Assembly: GCA_910588105.1 (NCBI GenBank)
Contig: CAJUQD010000007.1
Coordinates: 1-64,000 of the forward strand
Source: an uncultured Oscillospiraceae bacterium
GTDB lineage: Bacteria; Bacillota; Clostridia; Oscillospirales; Oscillospiraceae
DNA: 64,000 nucleotides
Direction of reading: 5' to 3'
The notes beneath the pieces are model-generated. The model saw only the letters and a list, made by a program, of their open reading frames with translations. It had not been told where the DNA came from and made no database searches. Positions 23,745 through 32,502 of the stretch are shown here, piece by piece. Position numbers and translations under genes: made by a program. Position 1 is the first letter of the stretch. Each line of letters opens with the position of its first letter.

Positions 23745-24348
23745 CCTTGCTGGTCAAGTCAAGAGCCTCGTGACGATCCAGGAGGTGGCGGAGCATTACG
23801 GCTTTCACCCAAATCGGGCCGGATACATATGCTGCCCATTCCACCACGAAAAGACTGCCAGCCTTAAACTCTACAGCGGCCAGCGCGGGTTCCATTGCTT
23901 TGGCTGCGGGGCCGGAGGCACGGTAATCGATTTTGTAATGAAGCTGTTTGATATCCCATTTCGCCAAGCGATTCTGCGTATCAATGCGGATTTTGCCTTG
24001 GGACTCACATGGGATAAACCTGACCCGGCGGTGCGGTCTGCTGTTCTGGAGGCCCGCCGCCGGGAGGCCCAGCGGAAAGAGAAGCTGGAACGGCTGGAGG
24101 AAAAACACCGGGAACTGGCTGCAGAGCACTGCTATTGGTGGGAAGTGCTGAAGTATTTCACACCTGTCAGGGATGGCGATTACGTGTACATCCATCCGCT
24201 CTACGCTGAAGCGGTAAAAAAACAGCCGTATTTGGAATACCTGCTGGATGAACTGGAAGAAGAAATTGCGGAGGTGAAAGCGAACCGTGGAAGAAAAGGC
24301 ACTGCAGCCGGGAAACACAGTCCCGGTGGCCCCGGACAAACGGCCTGA
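23725..24348 (+). CDS. CHC2 zinc-finger primase-like protein
   Basis: 207 residues; the start is ATG 23725 or, two codons later, 23731. The CHC2 zinc finger is at about 32-62: YICCPFHHEKTASLKLY, then GFHCFGCGAGGTVIDFVM. A basic helix follows (about 105-135). The TOPRIM catalytic domain is absent, so it probably acts with the downstream DUF927 helicase in primer synthesis. It overlaps the helicase gene by 62 bp, so translation of the two is likely coupled. Confidence 0.8.
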   Translation: MGMQRIDLAGQVKSLVTIQEVAEHYGFHPNRAGYICCPFHHEKTASLKLYSGQRGFHCFGCGAGGTVIDFVMKLFDIPFRQAILRINADFALGLTWDKPDPAVRSAVLEARRREAQRKEKLERLEEKHRELAAEHCYWWEVLKYFTPVRDGDYVYIHPLYAEAVKKQPYLEYLLDELEEEIAEVKANRGRKGTAAGKHSPGGPGQTA

Positions 24349-26176
24349 CTTTACTCTGGCTGATTTCAAAGAGGGTCGGGTATTTGAATGGCTGACCGGC
24401 TTGAAATCCGGCTACCAGCAGGCCATGGAAGAACAGGCGCTTGCAGACCTCGCCAAGGAAGTCGGGTTTAAGGGCTTTGCCAGATGCCTGAGAGAGTACA
24501 GAAAAGAACTGAGGGCTGTTTCCTTGTCCGTCGTCCGGGACGATGGGATCTCCGAGTTTTTCGACCAAGCCCTGGAACTGAATGTAGGAGAATGGACGGC
24601 GGACGAGAGCGGCATCTGGCGGTATGCCCAAGGCGGTGGGATCACCTACGCCTGCACCCACCCAATCATGCCGGTAGAAAAGCTGGTGTCCATCGACACG
24701 GGAATGGTCAAGGTCAAACTGTGGTACCGGCGCAGCTACTCAGACCGCAGGCCATGGTCGGAGATCGTGGTCCCGATGAGCCGGATAGCCAAGGCTGCCG
24801 ACATCGTGGCCCTGGCAGACTGCGGCATTTCGGTCACCAGCGGAGAACGGGCGCAGGCATTGGTGGACTTCCTCCGGGATGCCATCGACAAGAACCAGGA
24901 TATCATCCCGGAAGTCAAAGCCGTGTCCCGCATGGGTTGGAACGAGGAAGGCTTTTCCCCCTACGTGGGGGACGTAGCCTTTGACAGCGCGGATAGTTTC
25001 CGCCCAATTTATAAAGCCATAAGCCAGGCCGGAAGCCTCGAAAATTGGCTTGTAGAGGCCCTGGACGCCCGCTCCTACAGTCTGACTGCCCGCATCGTAC
25101 TGGCGGCATCCTTCGCCTCCGTCCTGGTGGAGCCGCTCGGGTGCCTTCCGTTTTTTGTCCACCTGTGGAGCATGGACAGCGGCACCGGCAAAACCGTGGC
25201 GCAGATGCTTGGGGCATCCGTATGGGCCAACCCCACCGCAGGCGGCGCCTATTTCCAGACCTTCAAGAGCACGTCTGTAGGCGTGGAACTGATGGCCGGA
25301 TTCCTGCATTCGCTCCCCATGTTTCTGGACGAGCTGCAGCTTGCCAAGGATCGCCACGGTCGAGTCAATTTCAACGTGTACGAACTGGCAGCAGGCTCCG
25401 GGAAGCTGCGCGGCAACAAGTCCCTGGGGCTGGACTACACACCCAAGTGGGCCAACTGCTTCATTACCTCCGGGGAAACGCCGCTGGTGGGAGAAACCGA
25501 TGGTGCCGGCGCAGTCAACCGTGTGGTAGACATCGAGTGCCGCTATGGAGAGGCTGTCATTCGGGATGGCCATCGAACTGCCAATGCCCTAAAACTCAAC
25601 TACGGACACGCTGGAAAACTGTTCATCGGGCGTTTGTGCGAGGATGGCGCGATAGACAGGGCGCAAAAGCTCTACGAAAAAAACTATGCCGCCTGCACAC
25701 AAAGTGACACGACCGAGAAGCAAGCGATGGCAGCGGCGTTGATAATTACTGCAGATCAGCTTGCCACAGAATGGATTTTTCACGATGACCGTGCTCTGAC
25801 TCCCGCTGAACTGGGTGCGTTTCTGAAGGAAAAAAGTGAGGTCAGCACATCGGAACGCGGCTATGAGTATATGTGCGGCTGGGTGGCAACCCATGCAAAC
25901 CAGTTCCGTGAAAGTGTGGAGCACGGGGAGCATTACGGTGTCATTGACGGGGACATGGCCGTTATCAACCGCACCGTCTGGAATAAGGCGTGTGAGGAGG
26001 CTGGTCTATCACCAAAAGCCCTACTTGGGCATTTGAAGTCAAAAGGACTGATTATCACTGGCAACAAGGGGTATACAAAAACGAAACGGATTGACGGCGT
26101 GTCCGTCCACTGCGTTTGGATGCGCCTGCTGTCAGATGATGAAGAACCAGAGGAATACGATGAACTCCCTCTGTGA
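24287..26176 (+). CDS. DUF927-type phage replicative helicase
   Basis: 629 residues from a GTG after GGAGGTGAAAGCGAACC. The N-terminal region is helical. The DUF927 ATPase (about 190-470) has Walker A SMDSGTGKT (295-303), MFLDELQLAKDRHG as Walker B, and CFITSGETPLV. The C-terminus (about 540-615) resembles a winged helix. These proteins pair with CHC2 primase fragments in phages and ICEs. The region just downstream is the candidate replication origin. Confidence 0.82.
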   Translation: MEEKALQPGNTVPVAPDKRPDFTLADFKEGRVFEWLTGLKSGYQQAMEEQALADLAKEVGFKGFARCLREYRKELRAVSLSVVRDDGISEFFDQALELNVGEWTADESGIWRYAQGGGITYACTHPIMPVEKLVSIDTGMVKVKLWYRRSYSDRRPWSEIVVPMSRIAKAADIVALADCGISVTSGERAQALVDFLRDAIDKNQDIIPEVKAVSRMGWNEEGFSPYVGDVAFDSADSFRPIYKAISQAGSLENWLVEALDARSYSLTARIVLAASFASVLVEPLGCLPFFVHLWSMDSGTGKTVAQMLGASVWANPTAGGAYFQTFKSTSVGVELMAGFLHSLPMFLDELQLAKDRHGRVNFNVYELAAGSGKLRGNKSLGLDYTPKWANCFITSGETPLVGETDGAGAVNRVVDIECRYGEAVIRDGHRTANALKLNYGHAGKLFIGRLCEDGAIDRAQKLYEKNYAACTQSDTTEKQAMAAALIITADQLATEWIFHDDRALTPAELGAFLKEKSEVSTSERGYEYMCGWVATHANQFRESVEHGEHYGVIDGDMAVINRTVWNKACEEAGLSPKALLGHLKSKGLIITGNKGYTKTKRIDGVSVHCVWMRLLSDDEEPEEYDELPL

Positions 26177-26486
26177 GTGCGACTTTGCGCGACTTCGCTA
26201 CAAGGAATGTCGCACGTGGAGAAGTCGGCAGTTTCAAAGGTTTGCGGCACTTAGTGCGACTTGTGCGACTGTGCGACTTTCCCCCACATAAACCTTACGT
26301 GCGGAAAGAAAAAAGTTGTTTCCGTTGAAAGGAAAGTTCCCTCGCGCATAGGAAAAATGGGGGGATTTTGGTGGCACGGTCGCACAAAGCGGCTGAACCC
26401 TTTGCGACACAGCGGTTTTGCAATGTGCGACTTTGGTGCAAATTCAAAAATGAAGGTGGCACGGTCGCACCAAAAGGAGAATCGAG
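26177..26486. repeat. TGCGAC repeat cluster, candidate replication origin
   Basis: The 310-bp gap holds about ten copies of TGCGAC or its complement. Direct copies of GTGCGACTT(T) are at 26177, 26254, 26263, 26271 and 26425, with GCGCGACTT at 26187 and TTGCGACAC at 26402. Inverted copies GTCGCAC are at 26209, 26379 and 26464. The 16-bp GGTGGCACGGTCGCAC is repeated exactly at 26370 and 26455. It lies between two replication helicase genes. No convincing protein is encoded. Iteron-type origin is inferred. Confidence 0.6.
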
Positions 26487-29048
26487 ATGAATTTAAGACC
26501 ATACCAGCAAGATTGCATTTCAACCATTGAGGCCCAGCCTCCTGGCTCCTACTTGGTGCAGATGGCGACCGGGCTGGGGAAGTGCTTCGCTCCAGGAACG
26601 GAAATTCTCATGTTTGACGGAACTATCAGGCGTGTGGAAGATATCCGGGAAGGGGAGCAAGTCATGGGTGCGGACAGCACCCCACGGACTGTCGTTGGAT
26701 TGGCGCATGGAGAGGAGCCCATGTACCGGATCACGCCCACAAAAGGCGAACCCTACATAGTGAACGAAAGTCACATTTTAAGCCTGAAAATCACTGGATT
26801 GAATGGAAAAAATGTAACGGACAGTCTTGGAAGGAAATTTTCGGGGCACGATATCTGTAACATTTCCGTGCAGGATTATTTGAAATCTTCAAAGACGTTC
26901 AAGCACTGCGCAAAAGGGTGGAGGGTGGCAGTTGATTATCCAGAGAGGCCCGTTACGATCCCGCCGTATATCCTCGGTATTTGGCTGGGAGATGGGGCCT
27001 CAAGGGGTACATCCGTCACAACGATGGAGCCAGAAATCGTTCATGAGATGCAACGATACGCCGCCAAGAACAAAATGCGTGTCTGCGTCTGCGATTCGTC
27101 GAACACAGGGAGGGCAACGACGTATTCCTTCATTGGGAAAGGCCGAGAGCACGGATGCAATACTTTTCGGAACGAATTAAAGTCCATGGGGCTTTTTCAA
27201 AACAAGCACATTCCGAGCGATTACCTGCTCAATGACCGAAAGAACCGGATGGAGCTACTGGCTGGTTTGCTGGATACAGATGGTTTCCTGGTGGATGAGA
27301 CGGTTTTTGAAATTACAACTTGCCAAAAAATTCTTGAAAAGAATATTTTGACTCTTGCTCGAAGCCTTGGGTTTGCCGCTTATAGTGCGCCGAAGGCTGT
27401 AAACGGGGAAACGTATTACCGAATTGATATTTCCGGCGATACCTCGGAAATCCCGACCAGAGTGCCCAGGCGGCAGGCGAACCCCCGCAGCCAGAAGAAG
27501 AATGTGCTGGTAACCGGCATAAAGGTCGAGCCTGTCGGCCTGGGAGAATACTATGGTTTCGAGCTTCAGGGAAAAGACCGGCTGTTCCTGCTGGCGGATT
27601 TCACCGTAGTACACAATACCGTTACCTTCGCCAACCTGCCCCGGCACGGGGAGCGGATGTTGATCCTGTCCCACCGGGAGGAACTGGTGGAGCAGCCCCG
27701 GAAATACTTTGACTGCACCTACGGTGTGGAGCGGGCAGGGAACCATGCCAACGGCGAGGAGGTGGTCAGCGCGTCGGTGCAGAGCCTTGTGCGGAGACTG
27801 GAGCGGTTCAGCCCGCATGACTTCGGCCTGATTATCTGCGACGAGGCCCACCACGCTGCCGCCAATACCTACCGAAAGATTTTTGAATACTTCCAGCCTC
27901 TGAAGCTGGTCGGCTTCACGGCCACACCCAACCGTGGTGACAAAATCCGGCTGAGCGACGTGTTCCAGAAAATCATCTTCCAGCGGGATCTTCGCTGGGG
28001 GATACAGAACAAATACCTGTGCGACATCCTGTGCAAGCGCGTGGACATCGGCTACGACCTGCGGGCCGTCCACACCCGCAACGGCGACTATGCCCCCGGA
28101 GAACTGGACGAGGCCATGGAGGGCACAGCGGACGCCATTGCGCAGACCTACCGGGAACACGCCGCCGGCGCCACGCTGATCTTCGCAGTCAGCGTACACC
28201 AAGCCGAGGAAATCGCCGGACGCATCAAGGGGGCTGTGGTGGTGACGGGAGAGACCAAGGACCGCGCCGCCATCATCGAAGCCTTTACCGCCGGGGAGAT
28301 TCCCTGCATCGTCAACTGCATGGTGTTCACCGAAGGGACGGACATTCCCAGGGTGGAGACGGTCATCGTGGCCCGGCCCACTCAGTCGGAGAGCCTGTAC
28401 GCCCAGATGGTGGGCCGCGGCCTGCGGCTATACCCCGGCAAGGAGCAGCTGGTTCTGATCGACTGCGTGGGCATTACCGGGAAGGCGTCCCTTTGTACGG
28501 CACCGAGCCTGCTGGGGCTGGACCTGAGCAATATCCCGGCACGGAAGGCCACGGAGATACAAGGGGACCTGTTCGACCTGCCCCTGAAGATCGCCGCCGC
28601 TGGCGACTGCCCGGAGAGCTGGATCAGGAACGTGGAGATCGTCGACCTCTGGGCCCAGGAGCAGAAGTACAACACCCACGACATCAACTTCTTCAAAATG
28701 CCGGATGGTGAAATGGTGGTATCCTTGGCAGAAGGCAAGAACCTGACGATCCCCTGTCCGAACTCCCTCGGCCTTGTGCATATGTCGGATGGGTCCCAAG
28801 TCGGGATGCAGGAGGCCATTGACCGGGTGTACATGGAGCTTCTGAGGGACTATACGGATTGCCGCCAGTTGTGGGACCTGGAATCGGTCAGGCGGTGGGG
28901 CAAGGCTCCGGCCACGGACAAACAGGTCGCCATCATCCAGAGACGGTGTAAAGGCTTCGACACCGCTGGTCTGAGCAAGGGTGACGCCAGCCAGATTCTG
29001 AACCGGCTGTTTAACGCACCGAAAAAGAAAGGGCGGCAGAGCGCGTGA
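26487..29048 (+). CDS. DEAD/DEAH (SF2) helicase interrupted by an intein
   Basis: 853 codons; ATG after AAAAGGAGAATCGAG. The N-extein (1-32) is MNLRPYQQ through ATGLGK; the intein (33-377) follows; the C-extein resumes TVTFANL, restoring Walker A GLGKT. Later helicase motifs are DEAHHAA (II), FTATPNR (III), FTEGTDIP (V) and QMVGRGLRLYPGK (VI). The spliced product would be about 508 residues, an SF2 helicase similar to phage UvsW/RadD-type proteins. Its C-terminal region (about 690-850 before splicing) is not recognised. It sits directly after the candidate origin, so a replication or recombination role is likely. Confidence 0.9.
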   Translation: MNLRPYQQDCISTIEAQPPGSYLVQMATGLGKCFAPGTEILMFDGTIRRVEDIREGEQVMGADSTPRTVVGLAHGEEPMYRITPTKGEPYIVNESHILSLKITGLNGKNVTDSLGRKFSGHDICNISVQDYLKSSKTFKHCAKGWRVAVDYPERPVTIPPYILGIWLGDGASRGTSVTTMEPEIVHEMQRYAAKNKMRVCVCDSSNTGRATTYSFIGKGREHGCNTFRNELKSMGLFQNKHIPSDYLLNDRKNRMELLAGLLDTDGFLVDETVFEITTCQKILEKNILTLARSLGFAAYSAPKAVNGETYYRIDISGDTSEIPTRVPRRQANPRSQKKNVLVTGIKVEPVGLGEYYGFELQGKDRLFLLADFTVVHNTVTFANLPRHGERMLILSHREELVEQPRKYFDCTYGVERAGNHANGEEVVSASVQSLVRRLERFSPHDFGLIICDEAHHAAANTYRKIFEYFQPLKLVGFTATPNRGDKIRLSDVFQKIIFQRDLRWGIQNKYLCDILCKRVDIGYDLRAVHTRNGDYAPGELDEAMEGTADAIAQTYREHAAGATLIFAVSVHQAEEIAGRIKGAVVVTGETKDRAAIIEAFTAGEIPCIVNCMVFTEGTDIPRVETVIVARPTQSESLYAQMVGRGLRLYPGKEQLVLIDCVGITGKASLCTAPSLLGLDLSNIPARKATEIQGDLFDLPLKIAAAGDCPESWIRNVEIVDLWAQEQKYNTHDINFFKMPDGEMVVSLAEGKNLTIPCPNSLGLVHMSDGSQVGMQEAIDRVYMELLRDYTDCRQLWDLESVRRWGKAPATDKQVAIIQRRCKGFDTAGLSKGDASQILNRLFNAPKKKGRQSA
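26583..27617 (+). other. Intein with LAGLIDADG homing endonuclease (345 residues)
   Basis: It begins with Cys33 (CFAPGTEILMFDGT, splicing block A) directly after GLGK. It has the N-x-x-H element (VNESHIL, block B), two LAGLIDADG-type helices (YILGIWLGDGAS at about 161-172 and LLAGLLDTDGFLVD at about 257-270), and ends LFLLADFTVVHN at His376-Asn377 before Thr378. All residues needed for class 1 splicing are present. The endonuclease looks intact, so the intein may still be mobile. The insertion point is between the Lys and Thr of Walker A. Confidence 0.9.
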
Positions 29049-29065
29049 AGCGGAGGTGACAAAAC

Positions 29066-29275
29066 ATGGCACGGAATAAATATCCTGGTCGCTGCTATTG
29101 CTGCGGAGAATGGATAGAACCTGGCTACGGCCACTTTGAGAAGGTCCGCAATCCAGTACCGGGGGAACCCAAGTGGCGTATCAAATGCGTCAAGTGCGCC
29201 AGCGGACGAGTGCTGACGGATAAAGACCCCGGTGTAATTTGGGCGCAAAAGGCTGTAAAGGAGGCGAGAACATGA
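29066..29275 (+). CDS. Small zinc-ribbon protein
   Basis: 69 residues; ATG after GGAGGTGACAAAAC. CYCCGEW near the start and CVKCASG later give two Cys pairs with a His between, consistent with one zinc site. Family unknown; it begins the dense middle operon. Its stop overlaps the next start by 4 bp. Confidence 0.6.
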   Translation: MARNKYPGRCYCCGEWIEPGYGHFEKVRNPVPGEPKWRIKCVKCASGRVLTDKDPGVIWAQKAVKEART

Positions 29276-29646
29276 CGGAGGCCCAGCACCAAGCGATGGT
29301 CATGAAGTGGTCTCAGCAGCCAGAAATCCGCTCCAGGTGGCCGGAGTTGGCCTTGCTCTACCACATCCCCAACGGCGGTACACGGGACGCTATAGAGGGC
29401 CGCCACCTGAAACAGCAGGGCGTCAAGCGAGGCGTTCCTGACCTGTGCCTGCCGGTTGCGCGGGAGAACTACCACGCCCTGTACATTGAGCTCAAAACCG
29501 ATACCGGTCGGGCCACAACGGAGCAGAAATGGTGGGGCGAACATCTCAAATGCCAAGGGAATATGTGGCAGGTCTGTCACGGCTGGGAGGCGGCAGTGAC
29601 TATGCTGGAATGGTATCTCTCCCTTTCTGATGAGGTGGTGACATGA
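29272..29646 (+). CDS. VRR-NUC domain nuclease
   Basis: 124 residues; ATG overlapping the previous stop. Motifs: YHIPNGGTRD, QGVKRGVPDLCLPVAR and LYIELKTDTG, with Asp, Glu and Lys arranged as in PD-(D/E)XK VRR-NUC endonucleases, then a QxxW element (TTEQKWWGEHL). Stand-alone VRR-NUC proteins are common in phage middle regions and probably cut branched DNA. Overlaps the next gene by 4 bp. Confidence 0.85.
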   Translation: MTEAQHQAMVMKWSQQPEIRSRWPELALLYHIPNGGTRDAIEGRHLKQQGVKRGVPDLCLPVARENYHALYIELKTDTGRATTEQKWWGEHLKCQGNMWQVCHGWEAAVTMLEWYLSLSDEVVT

Positions 29647-30023
29647 GCACCCCGGATTACAGCTATGCCTTCCCCTGGGAACGAGAGGCAATGCAGGGGG
29701 CTGAGATGCCGGACGGGTTGTCCATGTATGACCAGATGGCTTACATATCCCTGCGGACGCTCTATCACGATTACCACGAAAAGCGGATGGATAGGGCAAC
29801 GGCGTCAGCGGAAAAGCGCCGTATCTTCGGAGCCTGGGACAGGGCAAAGCGTACAGCAGAGTTTGAGCGCAAGCTGGCGTTCTTCCATGCGCGGCTCTAC
29901 AAAGACACCGAGATGGCCAAAACAGCGGTTAGGAAAGACCCCAGCCCGGAAAATGCAATCAGGCTTTGCAACGTGCTGGATGGGCTGGAGAAGTACAGGC
30001 CAGAGGAAACCGCACATAGTTAA
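29643..30023 (+). CDS. Helical hypothetical phage protein
   Basis: 126 residues, starting in the 4-bp overlap with the VRR-NUC gene. Helical and charged, with MYDQMAYISLRTLYHDYHEKRM near the middle. This type recurs next to VRR-NUC genes in Clostridial phages. Function unknown. Confidence 0.6.
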   Translation: MSTPDYSYAFPWEREAMQGAEMPDGLSMYDQMAYISLRTLYHDYHEKRMDRATASAEKRRIFGAWDRAKRTAEFERKLAFFHARLYKDTEMAKTAVRKDPSPENAIRLCNVLDGLEKYRPEETAHS

Positions 30024-30027
30024 AGTC

Positions 30028-30049
30028 AATTCCCAAACGTTTGTGAATT
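30028..30049. promoter_or_regulatory. Palindrome AATTCCCAAACG/TTTGTGAATT
   Basis: A near-perfect 11-bp-arm palindrome (one mismatch) just upstream of the 30065 gene. The core CCCAAACGT is shared with a second palindrome at 37689-37714, so both may be operator sites of one phage regulator. Confidence 0.5.
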
Positions 30050-30064
30050 TGGAGGTTTTACAAA

Positions 30065-30493
30065 ATGACAGCGAAAGAATTAGCTGAGATGCTCGACCGC
30101 CGGGAGGTCGGCGAGGAGATTGAATGGGGAGAGGAGCAGGACATAAAGGACGCCGGCCTGGTCGTGGTCTACGGCTATTCCGACGATAATGTGGAGTTCT
30201 GCGGAGCAATCAACGATGAGGTCGGCTCCTATAATGGCGGCACCGTCTACCTCACCAAGAATGGCATCCTTGATGGGCCTGCCTGCTCCTGCGCTGAGGA
30301 CTGCGAGTGCCCCTACTTCGCCAAGGAGCGTGAGAAGGCCAGGACCATCCAGGCTGTATGGCACGATGAGGGCGGCCCCTGCTGGACGTTCGAGACGGAC
30401 ATCCCGCATGAGAACTTCACCATTCTGGAAGACGGGGAGCCCTGGTGCACCGGGATCGTGTTCAGCATGAAGGATTTGGAGGTGATGGCATGA
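30065..30493 (+). CDS. Hypothetical phage protein with Cys cluster
   Basis: 142 residues; ATG after TTGGAGGTTTTACAAA. The middle holds a clustered CSCAEDCECP that could bind metal. The rest is acidic and beta-rich with no recognised fold. It starts just after a palindromic element. Overlaps the next start by 4 bp. Confidence 0.6.
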   Translation: MTAKELAEMLDRREVGEEIEWGEEQDIKDAGLVVVYGYSDDNVEFCGAINDEVGSYNGGTVYLTKNGILDGPACSCAEDCECPYFAKEREKARTIQAVWHDEGGPCWTFETDIPHENFTILEDGEPWCTGIVFSMKDLEVMA

Positions 30494-30708
30494 ACCTCAA
30501 ACCGTGTCCGTTCTGCGGTTCGCATGACATCGCCATCATGCGGGAGGGCAAGAACGATAACAATGCAGCATACCGGGTAGTGTGCCGCCACTGCAAGACC
30601 AGGGGGCCGAAGACATGGGTGCGGCCCTGGCATGATACCAAATTTGTCGCCCAAGGGCAGGCGGAGGCGGCCTGGAATAAGCGGCCTGGCCGGAGGGAAG
30701 CGTCGTGA
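30490..30708 (+). CDS. Lar-type zinc-ribbon protein
   Basis: 72 residues. KPCPFCGSHDIAIM, VVCRHCKTRGP and a closing EAAWNKRPG match the Lar (restriction alleviation) family. Lar proteins modulate host type I restriction in some phages; members in this group are untested. First of several zinc ribbons of this type here. Overlaps neighbours on both sides by 4 bp. Confidence 0.75.
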   Translation: MNLKPCPFCGSHDIAIMREGKNDNNAAYRVVCRHCKTRGPKTWVRPWHDTKFVAQGQAEAAWNKRPGRREAS

Positions 30709-30836
30709 AATACTGCTGCAATGAGTGCAAAAACAAGAACTGCCCGGTCAACTACAAAAATGCACCCAAGGGAGCATCAATTCAGCTCGCCGCCCTCTGC
30801 GGCTCGAAACAATGCATGGGCTACAAGCGCCCGTGA
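30705..30836 (+). CDS. Short Cys-rich protein (43 aa)
   Basis: GTG start in a GTGA overlap with the preceding stop. CCNECKNKNC and a later CGSKQC give about six cysteines in 43 residues, suggesting a small zinc-binding protein. The start is supported by operon coupling rather than a clear ribosome site. Confidence 0.5.
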   Translation: MKYCCNECKNKNCPVNYKNAPKGASIQLAALCGSKQCMGYKRP

Positions 30837-30851
30837 GTCAGTGGTGAAAAA

Positions 30852-31655
30852 GTGAATGCCGTGATTAAATACCCTGGCGCAAAGTGGTCGCTGGCCCATT
30901 GGATTATTGACCACTTTCCCCAGCATCACAGCTACCTGGAGCCGTTCTTTGGCAGTGGGGCGGTGCTATTTACCAAGCCCCGCTCTAACATCGAAACCGT
31001 CAATGATCTGGATAGCGATATAGTAAACCTGTTCTACTGGATTCGAGAGGAGCCGGAGCGATTGGCCCAGTTGATCCGCTGGACTCCGTATGCACGCGAG
31101 GTCTACGACAGGGCTTTTGAGAAGCAATACACAGAAACAGACCCATTACGTCGGGCAGCTGACTTTTGCGCTCGTATGATGCAGGGCCATGGCTTTCGCA
31201 CCACGGGTGAGAAGGTTGGATGGAAGAACGATGTCCAGGGCCGAGAACGGGCCTACGCTGCCAAGGCGTGGATGGAGATGCCGGACACTGTTTTGCAGGC
31301 CGCAGAACGATTGCGCGGCGTACAGATTGAACACACCCCGGCGGTGGAGTTGATCCGGAGATTCAATTTCCCCAACGTGCTGGTTTACTGTGATCCGCCC
31401 TACCTGCGATCCACCCGGCACATGAAGAAACAGTATCGGCATGAGATGACCGATGAAGACCACATGGAGCTGCTGGGCGTTTTGAAGGCCCACCAAGGGC
31501 CTGTGTTAATCAGCGGGTACGCCAGCGAACTATATGACTTTGAACTGAGTGGGTGGCGCAGAGAAACCACAACAACCACGGATCAGACCAGCCGGGTGCG
31601 GCAGGAGGTCTTGTGGATGAACTTTGAACCTAGTAGACAGGAAAGCCTTTTCTGA
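30852..31655 (+). CDS. D12-class DNA adenine methylase
   Basis: 267 residues; GTG after GGTGAAAAA. The SAM-binding motif is KYPGAKW (6-12), with LEPFFGSGAVLF and the catalytic DPPY (181-184, in YCDPPYLRS). A phage orphan N6-adenine methylase (GATC-type by class) that could protect phage DNA from restriction or alter regulation. No partner endonuclease gene is visible nearby. Confidence 0.88.
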   Translation: MNAVIKYPGAKWSLAHWIIDHFPQHHSYLEPFFGSGAVLFTKPRSNIETVNDLDSDIVNLFYWIREEPERLAQLIRWTPYAREVYDRAFEKQYTETDPLRRAADFCARMMQGHGFRTTGEKVGWKNDVQGRERAYAAKAWMEMPDTVLQAAERLRGVQIEHTPAVELIRRFNFPNVLVYCDPPYLRSTRHMKKQYRHEMTDEDHMELLGVLKAHQGPVLISGYASELYDFELSGWRRETTTTTDQTSRVRQEVLWMNFEPSRQESLF

Positions 31656-31671
31656 CAATGGAGGAACCATC

Positions 31672-32226
31672 ATGAGCTTTTCAATTGAAGTGCCCCAAAC
31701 CTACACATTTTCCCTTTGTATCGACCGGGGAGGCCGCACCATTGTTGACACAACGGTCGAAGTGGCGGACACCAGAGAGGGAATCACCAGAGCGAAGAGA
31801 ACCATCCAGCGTCTGATGAACGAGTATGTCCCGGTCCCCAAGGCCCAGGCGCCTACGCCGGAGCTGGCCACGGAGAACCAGGTACCCATTGATGCGACCA
31901 CTGCGCCGGAGTCGGAACCAGCGCCCGATCCTCCCCCAGAGAAAAAGCAGGATGGTGCCAAGGGGCTGCTCCAGCTCCATTGCAAGGAGTGCGGGCGCAC
32001 CTTCGGCACTTTCCTGCGGGAGCATCAAACCGAGGTTGACTGCAAGTGCGGGCATCAAATCGACCTCACCACCCCGTTGGCTCGGTACCGCTTCACTTGC
32101 CCTTACTGCGAGAAGGAAAGCTGGGGCCAGACAAATCTGGAGGACCCGGAGATCACGGTTCGGTGCAAATGTGGCGGGGATGTCAATCTGCGCTGGGTGC
32201 CCAAATTGAGAGAGTATCAGAATTGA
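31672..32226 (+). CDS. Double zinc-ribbon hypothetical protein
   Basis: 184 residues; ATG after GGAGGAACCATC. The N-terminal helical domain (about 1-50) is followed by a Pro/Glu-rich linker and two C-terminal Cys-x2-Cys ribbons: LHCKECGRT ... DCKCGHQ and FTCPYCEKE ... VRCKCGGD. Probably nucleic-acid or protein binding; family unknown. Confidence 0.65.
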   Translation: MSFSIEVPQTYTFSLCIDRGGRTIVDTTVEVADTREGITRAKRTIQRLMNEYVPVPKAQAPTPELATENQVPIDATTAPESEPAPDPPPEKKQDGAKGLLQLHCKECGRTFGTFLREHQTEVDCKCGHQIDLTTPLARYRFTCPYCEKESWGQTNLEDPEITVRCKCGGDVNLRWVPKLREYQN

Positions 32227-32240
32227 AGGGGGAACCAATC

Positions 32241-32483
32241 ATGCAAATCGAATACGGTGGCCAATCGGTGAACCTGCTCCGCTGCCCCTTCTGCGGCAGC
32301 ACTCCGCTGATTCATAGCTATCGGAACCGAATGCGGCAATGGTACCGAATCAGATGCGGCAACGAAAACGATAACTGTCGGATGATGCCGGAAACCGCTC
32401 TCTACACAGAACTGGCGAAAGCCGCCGCCGACTGGAACCAGCGGGACTGGAACCAGGTGCCGGAGGGAGACAACCAGGAATGA
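32241..32483 (+). CDS. Lar-type zinc-ribbon protein
   Basis: 80 residues; ATG after GGGGGAACCAATC. LLRCPFCGSTPLIHSY and IRCGNENDNC followed by a Trp-Asn-Gln-Arg end (AAADWNQRDWN) match the Lar pattern. It is a divergent paralogue of the 30490 product. Confidence 0.7.
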   Translation: MQIEYGGQSVNLLRCPFCGSTPLIHSYRNRMRQWYRIRCGNENDNCRMMPETALYTELAKAAADWNQRDWNQVPEGDNQE

Positions 32484-32502
32484 GAAACAGGAGTGAATAA
32501 AA

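Noticed and set aside
26177..26486. CRISPR array
   Set aside because: Repeats are 6-16 bp, in both orientations and irregularly spaced; there are no regular spacers and no cas genes anywhere in the window.
26261..26530. 89-residue ORF across the TGCGAC repeat region
   Set aside because: It spans repeat DNA and the helicase start, has no ribosome site, and its composition follows the repeats.
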